64,000 nt of DNA from JAGXFP01 sp039714535 (GTDB taxonomy: Bacteria; Desulfobacterota; Desulfobulbia; Desulfobulbales; JAGXFP01), in NCBI GenBank assembly GCA_039714535.1, contig JBDLJC010000008.1:1-64000 (forward strand). Direction: 5' to 3'. How positions within the stretch are numbered: the first letter of the stretch is position 1; each line of letters begins with the position of its first letter. Made by a program: the position numbers and the translations under genes. This document shows, one piece after another, positions 24,982-33,016 of this stretch. Under the pieces are notes generated by a model. That model saw only the letters and a list, made by a program, of their open reading frames with translations, was not told the DNA's origin and did no database searches.

Positions 24982-26451
24982 ATGACAGAAAATGTAAACG
25001 GTCTTGATCAACAAAGAATCCTGTTGATCCATCCCCTCGGTTATAAAAAGGAATCGGCCGCCCAGGATATTTCCAGAAAGGCCAATATAATGCCGCCCTT
25101 GGGGCTGGCCAGTATTGCCGCTTATCTGGAACGTGAGGGTCTTACTGCCGATATTATTGATTGCTATGCCCACCCCGATTCCGACTCCCTGATCACGGAT
25201 TATATCAGGGCCAAGAAACCGGCTTTTATCGGTCTTAGCTGCACGACCTCAAGCTTTATCGATGGGACCAGGATTGCAGAGCTGGTCAAGGCCGAACAGC
25301 CTGGCATCAGGGCCATCTTTGGCGGGGTCCACGTTTCGGCTCTCCGGGAGAAGGTGCTGGCGGATTTTCCGGTTGTCGATTTTGTGGTAGTGGGTGAAGG
25401 AGAACAGACTCTGACCGAATTGCTCCAGTCCGGCAGCCGGGAACCGCTGGGCATCGAGGGTGTTATTTTTCGAGATAGCAGTGGGGCGGTTATCTATAAT
25501 GGCTACCGGGAATCACGACTGGAGCTCGATACCCTGCCTTTTCCGGCCTATGAAAAACTGGCAGGTTACCCGGATGCCTATATGTTGCCCATCTTCAATT
25601 ATCCCACGGCTCCCAACACCTCCTGTATCTCCAGCCGGGGCTGCCCTTATGCCTGCAGCTATTGCGATCGGTCGGTGTTCCGGCGTAATTTTCGCTATAA
25701 TTCGGCTGAGTATCTGTACAAACATCTGCGCTACCTGAAGGATAAATTCGGTATTAGTCATATAAACTTCTATGATGATCAGTTTACCTTTAACCGCCAG
25801 CGGGTCGAGGATTTTGCCGCCATGATGATCGAGCAGCCTCTGGGCATGACCTTTAACTGCGCGGTTCGGGCCGAACATATTGATTTTGATCTCCTGAAGT
25901 TGATGAAAAAGGCGGGGTGCTGGATGATCAGTCTGGGGATTGAGACCGGTGATGAAGACTTACTGGCCCAGCATCGCCAGAATGCCGATCTGAACATGTT
26001 GGCCGAGAAGATCCGCTTGATCAAGAAGGCCGGGATCAGGACCAAAGGGCTGCTCATGATGGGGTTGCCTGGGGAATCAGAGAGCAGTATCCAGAAGAGT
26101 ATGGACTATGTATTCTCTCTGCCGATTGATGATTTCAATCTGGCCAAATTCACCCCGTTTCCGGGCTCACCCATCTACCGGAATATCCATGAACTTGGTG
26201 AGTTTGAAGAAGACTGGGAAAAGATGGATTGCATGGGCTTCCAGTTTGTGCCCAGTGGCATGAATCGGGAACGGCTGGAAGAACTCTTTATCCAGTACTA
26301 CAAGAACCACTATAAGCGGCCCAAGGTTTTGCTAGGTTATGTTGCCATGTTGTGGCAATCGCCGGACAGCTGGCGCCGTTTTATCGTCAACTTCTTTGAT
26401 TTTATCAGATTTGCCAGGAGTAACAAGAGGCTTGGGGATGCAGGGGAATAA
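24982..26451 (+). CDS. Cobalamin-binding radical SAM enzyme
   Basis: 489-residue protein. Residues about 12-150 are a B12-binding domain (IMPPLGLASIAAYLEREGLTADIIDCYA, IFGGVHVSAL, VVVGEGEQTL). The cluster motif is C221-PYA-C225-SY-C228 in SSRGCPYACSYC. The barrel continues with FYDDQFTFNR, WMISLGIETGDEDLL and LMMGLPGESE, and about 70 residues of C-terminal extension follow. The start is one base after the ketosynthase stop. This is the third cobalamin-type radical SAM enzyme of the plus-strand arm; a methyl transfer or ring-forming step on the acyl chain is possible but unproved. Confidence 0.88.
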   Translation: MTENVNGLDQQRILLIHPLGYKKESAAQDISRKANIMPPLGLASIAAYLEREGLTADIIDCYAHPDSDSLITDYIRAKKPAFIGLSCTTSSFIDGTRIAELVKAEQPGIRAIFGGVHVSALREKVLADFPVVDFVVVGEGEQTLTELLQSGSREPLGIEGVIFRDSSGAVIYNGYRESRLELDTLPFPAYEKLAGYPDAYMLPIFNYPTAPNTSCISSRGCPYACSYCDRSVFRRNFRYNSAEYLYKHLRYLKDKFGISHINFYDDQFTFNRQRVEDFAAMMIEQPLGMTFNCAVRAEHIDFDLLKLMKKAGCWMISLGIETGDEDLLAQHRQNADLNMLAEKIRLIKKAGIRTKGLLMMGLPGESESSIQKSMDYVFSLPIDDFNLAKFTPFPGSPIYRNIHELGEFEEDWEKMDCMGFQFVPSGMNRERLEELFIQYYKNHYKRPKVLLGYVAMLWQSPDSWRRFIVNFFDFIRFARSNKRLGDAGE

Positions 26452-27199
26452 AGATCAGGCCATTGCCCTGCAGGCCACCGGGCTGATTAAATCATATAAA
26501 GGCAGTGACCGTCCCGCCCTGGATGGCTTTAATATTAAGATCGGGGTGGGGGATATCTTTGGCCTACTGGGTCCGAATGGAGCCGGTAAGACCACCGCCA
26601 TCTCCATTATGAGCACCCTGCTGCGGCCCAGTGACGGCTCGGTGACGATCTTTGGCGCCGATACCCGGCGGCAGGCCGGTAAGGTAACGGAGATGATCGG
26701 TCTGGTCCCCCAGGAGATTGCTCTCTATCGGCAGCTCACCGGTCGGGAGAATCTTCGTTACTTCGGTAGTCTTTATGGCTTAAAGGGCCGGGCGCTAAGC
26801 GCAAGGATCGATGAATGTCTCGATTTTGTCGGGCTGCTGGCGAAGGCTGACCAACGGGTCGAAGCTTATTCCGGTGGAATGAAGCGGCGGGTCAATCTGG
26901 CGATTGGCATCCTGCATAGGCCGAAACTTCTCTTTCTCGATGAACCGACGGTTGGAATCGATGCCCAGTCCCGTGATATGATCCTGGCCCGTCTGGCCGC
27001 ACTTAATAAATCCGGAACAACCATGGTTTATACCACCCATTACATGGAAGAGGCCGCGAGGCTCTGTTCGGAAGTGGCAATAATGGACGGTGGTCGGGTC
27101 CTTTCCCAGGGTAAGCCGGGGGAACTTATGAAAAATGGCGACCATGCCACACTGCAGGATCTGTTCTTTTCTTTAACCGGCCGAAAACTGCGAGACTAG
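26438..27199 (+). CDS. ABC transporter ATP-binding protein
   Basis: 253-residue ABC ATPase of the ABC-2 exporter type. Walker A is GPNGAGKTT at about 42-50, the signature loop is YSGGMKRRVNLAIGI, and Walker B is KLLFLDEPTVGID. It would drive export with the permease at 27209. The ATG at 26438 overlaps the radical SAM gene by 14 bases; a longer reading from 26339 would overlap by more than 100 bases and is not favoured. The substrate is probably a lipid or glycolipid from this island, given that the gene sits between two of its enzymes. Confidence 0.9.
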   Translation: MQGNKDQAIALQATGLIKSYKGSDRPALDGFNIKIGVGDIFGLLGPNGAGKTTAISIMSTLLRPSDGSVTIFGADTRRQAGKVTEMIGLVPQEIALYRQLTGRENLRYFGSLYGLKGRALSARIDECLDFVGLLAKADQRVEAYSGGMKRRVNLAIGILHRPKLLFLDEPTVGIDAQSRDMILARLAALNKSGTTMVYTTHYMEEAARLCSEVAIMDGGRVLSQGKPGELMKNGDHATLQDLFFSLTGRKLRD

Positions 27200-27208
27200 G
27201 AATCGATA

Positions 27209-28522
27209 ATGCTTGGCAAATTTTTTGCGACCTTAAATAAGGATATTCTCCTGCTCTGGCGGGATCGGACTGGTCTGTTGGTCCTTTTTGTCATGCCGGC
27301 TGTACTGGTGGTAATAATAACCCTGGTGCAGAACAATGTTTACAAGTTAATGGGTGAGACCACAGCTACGGTAATCCTGGTCGATCAAGATCGGGGCGAA
27401 TTGGGACAGCGGATAGTCGAGGGGATGTCCAGGGTAGAACTGGTGACTACCATTGGTGGCGAGAAAGTTAGTAAAGACAGGGCTGTGGAACTGGTCGCAG
27501 GGGGGGATTACCAGGCCTGTATAATCCTGCAAACCGGGACAACGGCGCGGTTGATTGCCAAGGCGGAGGCGGAGGTCCGTTCTGCCCTGGCATATGATTC
27601 GGTTATGAAATTACCAGCGCCGGAACTGGAGATCCTTTTTGATCCGACCGTCATGGGGGGGTTCAGGTCGGCCATGCAGAATTCCCTGGCGATGGTCCTC
27701 TTGGAATTTGAGATCAGGACGAAGATGGCGGCCCTGTCCGGGTTTTTACCGGAATTTGTTGAAGCAAAAATGAAGAAATCGGCCGGTGATTTTGCCGATT
27801 ATATTAAGGTGCCGCCCCTTGAGATAACGATGTCGACTGAGCCGATTCTGCTGGTGCAGGCCGGTTCGGCCTCAAAGGGGGGGCTGGCGGTTATGCCGAC
27901 GCCGACCCAGCATAACGTGCCGGCCTGGGCCTTGTTTGGCATGTTTTTCATTGTGGTGCCAATGGCCGGATCACTGATCAAGGAGCGCCAGGAAGAGACA
28001 CTGGCGCGGTTGATGGCAATGCCTGTGGCCTACGGGGTCATTCTGGCTGGTAAGATTGCAGCCTTTGTCCTGGTCTGTTGCGCCCAGTTTACCCTGATCT
28101 TTCTGATCGGTAGATTTTTGCTGCCACTTCTGGGAGTCGAATCATTTCGGTTGGGCACAGAGTGGGGCGCGATTTTGCTGGTGGTTGTGGCGGCCTCTCT
28201 TGCTGCGACCTGTTACGGGATTATGTTGGGAACCATCTGCCGAACCTACGAACAGGCCTCCATGTTCGGCTCAATTTCGGTGGTGGCCGCCTCTGCCATC
28301 GGCGGGGTTATGGTGCCGGTCTACGCCATGCCGGAAATAATGCAAAAAATCAGCGTAATCTCTCCCCTTGGCTGGGGGCTTAAAGCTTTTCTTGATATAT
28401 TTGTTCGGGGTGGTGATGTAGCGGCAGTGGCCGGTGAATTGTCCTTGCTGCTCCTGTTTGCTTTTGGCACCGTTTTTGTGGCTTGGTTAATTTTTGCCAG
28501 ACGGGCTACCATATGTTCCTAA
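27209..28522 (+). CDS. ABC-2 type transporter permease
   Basis: 437-residue membrane protein. One N-terminal helix at about 22-42 (TGLLVLFVMPAVLVVIITLV) is followed by a large extracytoplasmic domain to about 235, then five or six helices near the C-terminus (ALFGMFFIVVPMAGSLI, IAAFVLVCCAQFTLIFLIGRFLL, AILLVVVAASLAATCYGIML, and a final helix at LLLLFAFGTVFVAWLIF). This is the ABC-2 membrane 3 layout. It pairs with the ATPase nine bases upstream. The presence of both an MMPL and an ABC exporter suggests two transport steps or two substrates. Confidence 0.88.
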   Translation: MLGKFFATLNKDILLLWRDRTGLLVLFVMPAVLVVIITLVQNNVYKLMGETTATVILVDQDRGELGQRIVEGMSRVELVTTIGGEKVSKDRAVELVAGGDYQACIILQTGTTARLIAKAEAEVRSALAYDSVMKLPAPELEILFDPTVMGGFRSAMQNSLAMVLLEFEIRTKMAALSGFLPEFVEAKMKKSAGDFADYIKVPPLEITMSTEPILLVQAGSASKGGLAVMPTPTQHNVPAWALFGMFFIVVPMAGSLIKERQEETLARLMAMPVAYGVILAGKIAAFVLVCCAQFTLIFLIGRFLLPLLGVESFRLGTEWGAILLVVVAASLAATCYGIMLGTICRTYEQASMFGSISVVAASAIGGVMVPVYAMPEIMQKISVISPLGWGLKAFLDIFVRGGDVAAVAGELSLLLLFAFGTVFVAWLIFARRATICS

Positions 28523-28550
28523 TATTATTGTTGTCTGATTGGGGTTATAA

Positions 28551-28811
28551 ATGGATGCGCTAGAGAAAGAATTGGTGGAAATGATCTGTGAGGTATGCAA
28601 GATTAAAACTCCCGTCCCGGATGAAATCTCCCCGGAAGCACCGTTGATCGGCCCGGAATCACCTTTAGATATCGATTCCCTTGATGCCGTAGAAATTGTT
28701 TTTACGGTGCAGAACCGTTACAAGGTCAGGATCGAGTCGGAAGATACCAGCCGGAAGGTTCTTGCTACCTTGGGAAGCCTAGCCGACTTTGTCAGAACCA
28801 ATAGAAAATAA
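28551..28811 (+). CDS. Acyl carrier protein (ACP 2)
   Basis: 86-residue ACP with the phosphopantetheine serine Ser43 in DIDSLDAVEI. It has a longer loop before helix II (IGPESPLDID) than ACP 1 and ACP 3, which suggests recognition by a different partner. It is the last gene of the plus-strand arm, 28 bases after the ABC permease, and faces the small RNA-like unit at 29057. Confidence 0.9.
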   Translation: MDALEKELVEMICEVCKIKTPVPDEISPEAPLIGPESPLDIDSLDAVEIVFTVQNRYKVRIESEDTSRKVLATLGSLADFVRTNRK

Positions 28812-29022
28812 AAAAGTTGTTTTAAACTTATTGCGCAGGTTCTGGGGTGCTTTGTAGATCTGTAAAACAATCTCTCTGTGGCTGGGAACCAGTGATTATT
28901 CCCTGTTAAACGAGGATTGTCCCGTCTTGGCGTCCTGTTGTCTGCCCCTTGTTCTGGCTGGCGCTCTTGGAAAATATCTGCCCGGTTCCCCCTAGATAGA
29001 GAAGATAGAGATAAAAAAAAGA
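28812..29022. other. Gap between the plus-strand arm and the small RNA promoter
   Basis: About 210 bases after ACP 2 with no convincing ORF, hairpin-plus-T terminator or promoter. The short poly-A region at about 29011-29020 leads into the promoter of the next feature. Confidence 0.5.
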
Positions 29023-29051
29023 TTGACAGTTAGCCGATAAGCAATGATAAT
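29023..29051 (+). promoter_or_regulatory. Near-consensus sigma-70 promoter
   Basis: TTGACA at 29023-29028 and GATAAT at 29046-29051 are separated by exactly 17 bases. This is the best match to the sigma-70 consensus noticed in the window. It points at a short hairpin-rich stretch that ends in a terminator about 90 bases later, with no ORF between. Confidence 0.7.
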
Positions 29052-29056
29052 CTCTT

Positions 29057-29150
29057 ACTGTAGGGTTTGGGGCTTCCCCCCCCCTTTTAAGTTCTAAACC
29101 CTACGGGAGCCGGTCAACATTTAATAGATTGTTGACCGGCCTTTTTTTTG
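29057..29150 (+). ncRNA. Candidate small regulatory RNA with C-rich loop
   Basis: A transcript starting near 29057-29060 would be about 90 nt long. It folds into a first hairpin with stem GTAGGGTTT (29060-29068) / AAACCCTAC (29096-29104) enclosing GGGG, a run of nine C residues and TTTT, then an intrinsic terminator with an 11-bp stem. No start codon with a ribosome site lies inside. Exposed C-rich loops in bacterial small RNAs often pair with G-rich ribosome-binding sites, so post-transcriptional regulation is a reasonable guess. It lies between the convergent arms of the lipid island. No known RNA family was recognised. Confidence 0.6.
29109..29150 (+). terminator. Strong intrinsic terminator
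   Basis: GCCGGTCAACA at 29109-29119 and TGTTGACCGGC at 29130-29140 form a perfect 11-bp stem with a 10-base loop, followed by C and eight T residues. It ends the candidate small RNA and would also stop any read-through from the plus-strand arm. Confidence 0.9.
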
Positions 29151-29322
29151 GCAAAATCCACCTGTTTTCTGCGAGCTATCGGTTTCATTGCTATTGGGTT
29201 TTTGTTGGCCAAGATGGTTTTGTGAAATAATGTGGTTATGCTTATTTCAACACCACCTGTTCCCCCTTCATAATGGGAAAATTCGGAGCCGCCAGTGAGA
29301 TGCAATAGGAGGGGAGAGCGCC

Positions 29323-29367
29323 ATGATCTGTACATCATGTGGTATCTGTCTCAACATGTCATGGTGA
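29323..29367 (+). CDS. Possible 14-residue cysteine peptide
   Basis: ATG at 29323 is preceded, eight bases away, by AGGAGGGG, an unusually strong ribosome site. The reading frame encodes MICTSCGICLNMSW and then TGA. The CxxCxxC spacing recalls the start of a metal- or cluster-binding motif. It may be a leader peptide, the remnant of a longer gene, or chance. Nothing else in the 330-base gap before the minus-strand arm looks coding, apart from a CAGAGG/CCTCTG hairpin around 29400. Confidence 0.3.
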   Translation: MICTSCGICLNMSW

Positions 29368-29481
29368 ATAGATGCTGTAATAGGATGATCTATAGCAGAG
29401 GTACAGGCCTCTGGCCTGCCGAGGTGGATGAGATGCCAAGGTTATTTGCTTGGAGTAAGATCTTTGCTGGTGAGATAAAGG

Positions 29482-30630
29482 TTAAACAACGGTCAGCATC
29501 ATATAGCCCACCGAAAATCTCCCGCTTTCAGGAATAAAACAGAGGATTTTGTCGCCTCTCTTGAGTCTTCCTGACTTAAAGATCTCTTCTAAAATAATGT
29601 AAATAGAGGCTGAACCGGTATTGCCCTTTTCACTCAAATTCGAAAACCAGCGATCTTCGGGAATTTCAAAATCGATCTCTTGCAGATGGTCATAGATTAT
29701 TTGGCGGAAATATTCCGATGAGTAATGGGGCAGGAACCAGTCGATCTCATCTGGTTTAAGGTTATACTTTTCTATATATTTGGGGAGGGAGCGGTTGATT
29801 ACCACCGGAATAATGTCATTGTTGAGTAGTTTGGCATCCTGTTTGACCAGGAGAGAATTTGTTGCCACCGACTCCTGTAACGAATCAAATTCTCGCCATC
29901 CTCTCAAACTGCCATCCGCTTCTTTGATTGCTCCGGCATACATGCAGGTTTCCATCTCATTGGCGTGGGATAGGATCTCAATCCACTCGATCTTCAAACT
30001 AAGGTGATCCTTTGCCGGCTCCGGGGCGATAAATACGGCGCCACCACCATCGGAGAGCATCCAGCGCAGAAAATCCGCCTCAAAGGCCAGGGTTGGCTGT
30101 GTTCCCAGCTTTTCAGCACGTTCTGGATCAACCGTGTCGCACATCCTTGAGCGCATGAAAGAAGAAGATTGCTCCGAGCCGGTGGCGATGGCATTATTGG
30201 TTAAGCCTAAAGCCACGCTCATCCAGGCATATTTCAGACAGCTTATGCCGGAAAGGCAGATCCCGGCGGTACTGATTATCTCGCACTTATTGCCGCCAAC
30301 TTCACCATGCACCATTGAGGCATGGCCCGGCATGAACTGATCCGGGGCCGAAGTGCCGCAGCTTAACAGTTCAATATCCTCAACCCTGAAATTATCATAC
30401 GGTTTTAAATTTTTAACGGCCTCTGCCGCCAGTTGCGCATTTGTGTGGGTAGTCTGGCCGGTGGCGGGGGCAATGGCGTAGAAACGTTGTTTGATTCCAT
30501 TATTACGAAGAATAATTTTTTTAGTCCTTGAGGGCAGTTCGTGGACCATGCCCAGGACACTTTCCATCTCCTCATTGCTAACCGCTTCGTTGGGCAGGGA
30601 AATGGCAATGTCGGTAATATATGCATTCAT
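29482..30630 (-). CDS. Beta-ketoacyl-ACP synthase III-like enzyme
   Basis: 382-residue thiolase-fold condensing enzyme of the FabH type. The catalytic set is Cys125 in STAGICLSG, His302 in FLPHYSSEY, and Asn337 in KGNTGSAS. KAS-III enzymes prime chain synthesis by condensing an acyl-CoA or acyl-ACP with malonyl-ACP, or form head-to-head products. The N-terminal and middle parts are longer than in housekeeping FabH (about 317 residues). It is the last gene of the minus-strand arm. A role in choosing the starter unit of the island's lipid is likely. Confidence 0.85.
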   Translation of the reverse strand: MNAYITDIAISLPNEAVSNEEMESVLGMVHELPSRTKKIILRNNGIKQRFYAIAPATGQTTHTNAQLAAEAVKNLKPYDNFRVEDIELLSCGTSAPDQFMPGHASMVHGEVGGNKCEIISTAGICLSGISCLKYAWMSVALGLTNNAIATGSEQSSSFMRSRMCDTVDPERAEKLGTQPTLAFEADFLRWMLSDGGGAVFIAPEPAKDHLSLKIEWIEILSHANEMETCMYAGAIKEADGSLRGWREFDSLQESVATNSLLVKQDAKLLNNDIIPVVINRSLPKYIEKYNLKPDEIDWFLPHYSSEYFRQIIYDHLQEIDFEIPEDRWFSNLSEKGNTGSASIYIILEEIFKSGRLKRGDKILCFIPESGRFSVGYMMLTVV

Positions 30631-30645
30631 AAAATAATCTTTTGG

Positions 30646-31941
30646 TTATAATTTTGCCCCGGAATGGCCTTCCCGGAGCAAGGTTGCGTACTTCTGGTAA
30701 AATACTTTTTCTTCCAGCCGAGTCGGCACCACGGCGTTGGTCAGGGTATAGTAATCCAAATCATTAATAATTATTTCACCGCCCATCTCATTATGCAGTT
30801 TGGTGCCTGGTAGAGGCGTCATTACCGTAATCATTGGTAAATCAACGGAGTTTTCACTGATATAAAGACCAAGACGGTCGAAATCCGCTTCGGTGTAATC
30901 GGGCGAAACAATGAAATCGCCGATGATGGTGATGCCGATATCGTGCAGGATCGAGATAGCTTCGGTGTTAATGGTTGCCAAATTGGCCTTATTCATTTTC
31001 TTAAGACCCTCATCGCTGATCTCTTCGAAGCCGATGATGACGGCCCGCAGCCCGGCCTCTTTCCATTGTCGCATCAGGTCAGGATGTTTTACCACGGTGT
31101 CTGAGCGAACGTCGGCCAGAAAGTGTTTCTTGATCCCGGCATCCTGGATGGCGGTGCACAGCCGTCTGGCATGTTCGAGGTCGCCGAAGGTGTTGGCATC
31201 GAGCAACCTGATCACCGGGATATCCCCCAGCATTTTGATGTCCCGGATAACTGCATCGGTGTTGTGGGTAAGATAGCGGCCATCGGTGAGGCCGCTGATG
31301 CAACAGAAGGAGCAATTAAATGGGCAACCGAAGGCTGTGACGACGAAGCCCATATCCAGTTGCAGGCTGGAAAGATAATAAGACGAACGATATTGCTCGA
31401 CCAGCTGGTAAGCGGGTGGGATGTCATTGGCCAGATCAGAATTAGAGAATTGCCGGGGGATATATTGCAAGGGGCGACCGGGAGAGGTGACCGCAATCCC
31501 GTTGATACAGATATTCTTCTGTTCTTCTTTTAAAGCAATGACAAGTTCCCGAAAACTTGCCTTGCCCAGGCCGATGACGACATAATCGATTTGTGGCTGA
31601 TTAAAAAATTCCGGATCATTTGAGGCATGGATGCCGCCAACCACTACCTGGGCCCCACTGCTTTCTTTTATTTCTTCGGCTATTTTAAGTACCGAATTGG
31701 CCTCACAGGTTACCCCGGTGATCCCGGCAATATCAGGGTGAAATTCGGCTAAGACCTGGGACAAGGAATCGGGGGCAGCTTTCAGGTCAACGATTCTGAC
31801 CTCGAAATCATGCAGGTTACCAGCCAGTACTTCCAGGGCCAGTGGTTCGCCGCGGAAGATCTGTTTGATCGAGTCGATCCCGTATTTTTCTTCAGGGATG
31901 CTCTTGCCACTATTCGGTGGGTTGACCAAAAGAATTTTCAT
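30646..31941 (-). CDS. Cobalamin-binding radical SAM enzyme
   Basis: 431-residue protein. The B12-binding-type domain occupies about 1-150 (ILLVNPPNSGK, VVVGGIHASNDPEFF, VVIGLGKASF). The cluster motif is C206-PFN-C210-SF-C213 in AFGCPFNCSFCC; a fourth Cys (214) follows directly. The barrel shows IIGFEEISDEGLKKMNKA and a late IIGDFIVSPDYTEADF. Overall it is in the same broad class as HpnJ-like lipid-modifying enzymes. It lies 15 bases before the KAS-III gene and 29 after the SPASM radical SAM gene. Confidence 0.87.
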   Translation of the reverse strand: MKILLVNPPNSGKSIPEEKYGIDSIKQIFRGEPLALEVLAGNLHDFEVRIVDLKAAPDSLSQVLAEFHPDIAGITGVTCEANSVLKIAEEIKESSGAQVVVGGIHASNDPEFFNQPQIDYVVIGLGKASFRELVIALKEEQKNICINGIAVTSPGRPLQYIPRQFSNSDLANDIPPAYQLVEQYRSSYYLSSLQLDMGFVVTAFGCPFNCSFCCISGLTDGRYLTHNTDAVIRDIKMLGDIPVIRLLDANTFGDLEHARRLCTAIQDAGIKKHFLADVRSDTVVKHPDLMRQWKEAGLRAVIIGFEEISDEGLKKMNKANLATINTEAISILHDIGITIIGDFIVSPDYTEADFDRLGLYISENSVDLPMITVMTPLPGTKLHNEMGGEIIINDLDYYTLTNAVVPTRLEEKVFYQKYATLLREGHSGAKL

Positions 31942-31970
31942 CTAATTAGCGTATATTTGATCATGCATGA

Positions 31971-33011
31971 CTATTTATGGTCAAGCCAGCAAAGAGGATC
32001 CTCGGCCAGATAATCGCCCGTCACTTGGTAGGCATGACCGCGACAGCCGTAACAGTACTCACTGAACTGACAATCTCGGCAGCGGCCCTTGATTATTTTG
32101 CGGATGTTACGAAGTTCCTGGATCGGGGTGCTTGTCTTGAGAATTTCAGCTAATGGTTGTTCCCGAATATTGCCGGCCGGGACACTTACGCCTGGACATG
32201 GTTGGACATCACCGTTGGCGGTTACCGTACAGGAATATTCGTGGCGGGCACATTGGGAGGCGGCCAGGGGAGGATGGGGAGTCCAGTGGCTATTGAACTG
32301 TTCCTGGTCAATTTTGGCCAGTTCTTCAAATAGAGTCTTTACCTTGTCGATGGAAACCTCTAGATCGGGGTGGTCAGTGGCCCGGCCCTGAAGGGTCATC
32401 ATTTCGATATAAGGGATGATATCCCGCTGACGCGCCCAAATCCACAGGTCGGCAAGTTCGTCGTAGTTTTGCTTGCAGATTATGGTTTCAATACCCAGGG
32501 TATGGTCTTTGTCTGGATAACCGGCGTCTCTCAGGGCTCGTAACCCTTTTTGGATGGCATCAAAAGCGCCTTCGTGGCCAGCCAGCATATCCTGGGTCTC
32601 TGGATTGCGGCTGTTCATTTTGATTACCACGGAAACCTGGCGATCATACAAGGCCTTGGCTTTTTCCTGGTCGATGAGCATGCCGTTGGTGAAGACATCC
32701 ACATTGACTTTTTGGGCCAGGATATAATCGATTACCTTGAACAGGTCTTTGTAGAGAGTGGGTTCTCCGCCGCCAAGGACAATGATCTTCCGGGCGCCCA
32801 GTTCCACCGCTTGATCAATGGCGCCGTATATTTCATCAAGGGTAAGTTCGTTTGCCATCGGTAAGCCGGATGCGGCATAACAGTATACGCAGCGCAGATT
32901 ACAGGCCCTGGAAAGTTCCAGTTCCATGGAAAGCAATCCATCTCTGGCCCGTGCTGCGGCTATTTCCTCTTGGGAAAACTCAAGTCCCCAGTGTTCACCA
33001 AAACATTTCAT
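31971..33011 (-). CDS. Radical SAM/SPASM protein without B12 domain
   Basis: 346-residue radical SAM enzyme with C37-NLR-C41-VY-C44 near the N-terminus and a SPASM-type C-terminal region with clustered cysteines (CARHEYSCTVTANGDVQPCPG, then GRCRDCQFSEYCYGCRGHAY and DPLCW) able to hold auxiliary iron-sulfur clusters. GGGEPTLYKDL is the GGEP motif that binds the SAM amino group. SPASM enzymes usually act on peptides or small molecules; in this lipid operon the substrate may be a protein-bound acyl group or a starter unit. It is five bases after the ligase gene. Confidence 0.85.
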   Translation of the reverse strand: MKCFGEHWGLEFSQEEIAAARARDGLLSMELELSRACNLRCVYCYAASGLPMANELTLDEIYGAIDQAVELGARKIIVLGGGEPTLYKDLFKVIDYILAQKVNVDVFTNGMLIDQEKAKALYDRQVSVVIKMNSRNPETQDMLAGHEGAFDAIQKGLRALRDAGYPDKDHTLGIETIICKQNYDELADLWIWARQRDIIPYIEMMTLQGRATDHPDLEVSIDKVKTLFEELAKIDQEQFNSHWTPHPPLAASQCARHEYSCTVTANGDVQPCPGVSVPAGNIREQPLAEILKTSTPIQELRNIRKIIKGRCRDCQFSEYCYGCRGHAYQVTGDYLAEDPLCWLDHK

Positions 33012-33016
33012 ATTAT

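Noticed and set aside
29114..29338. Minus-strand 74-codon frame across the terminator at 29.1 kb
   Set aside because: It runs through a perfect terminator hairpin and has no ribosome site or protein-like composition.
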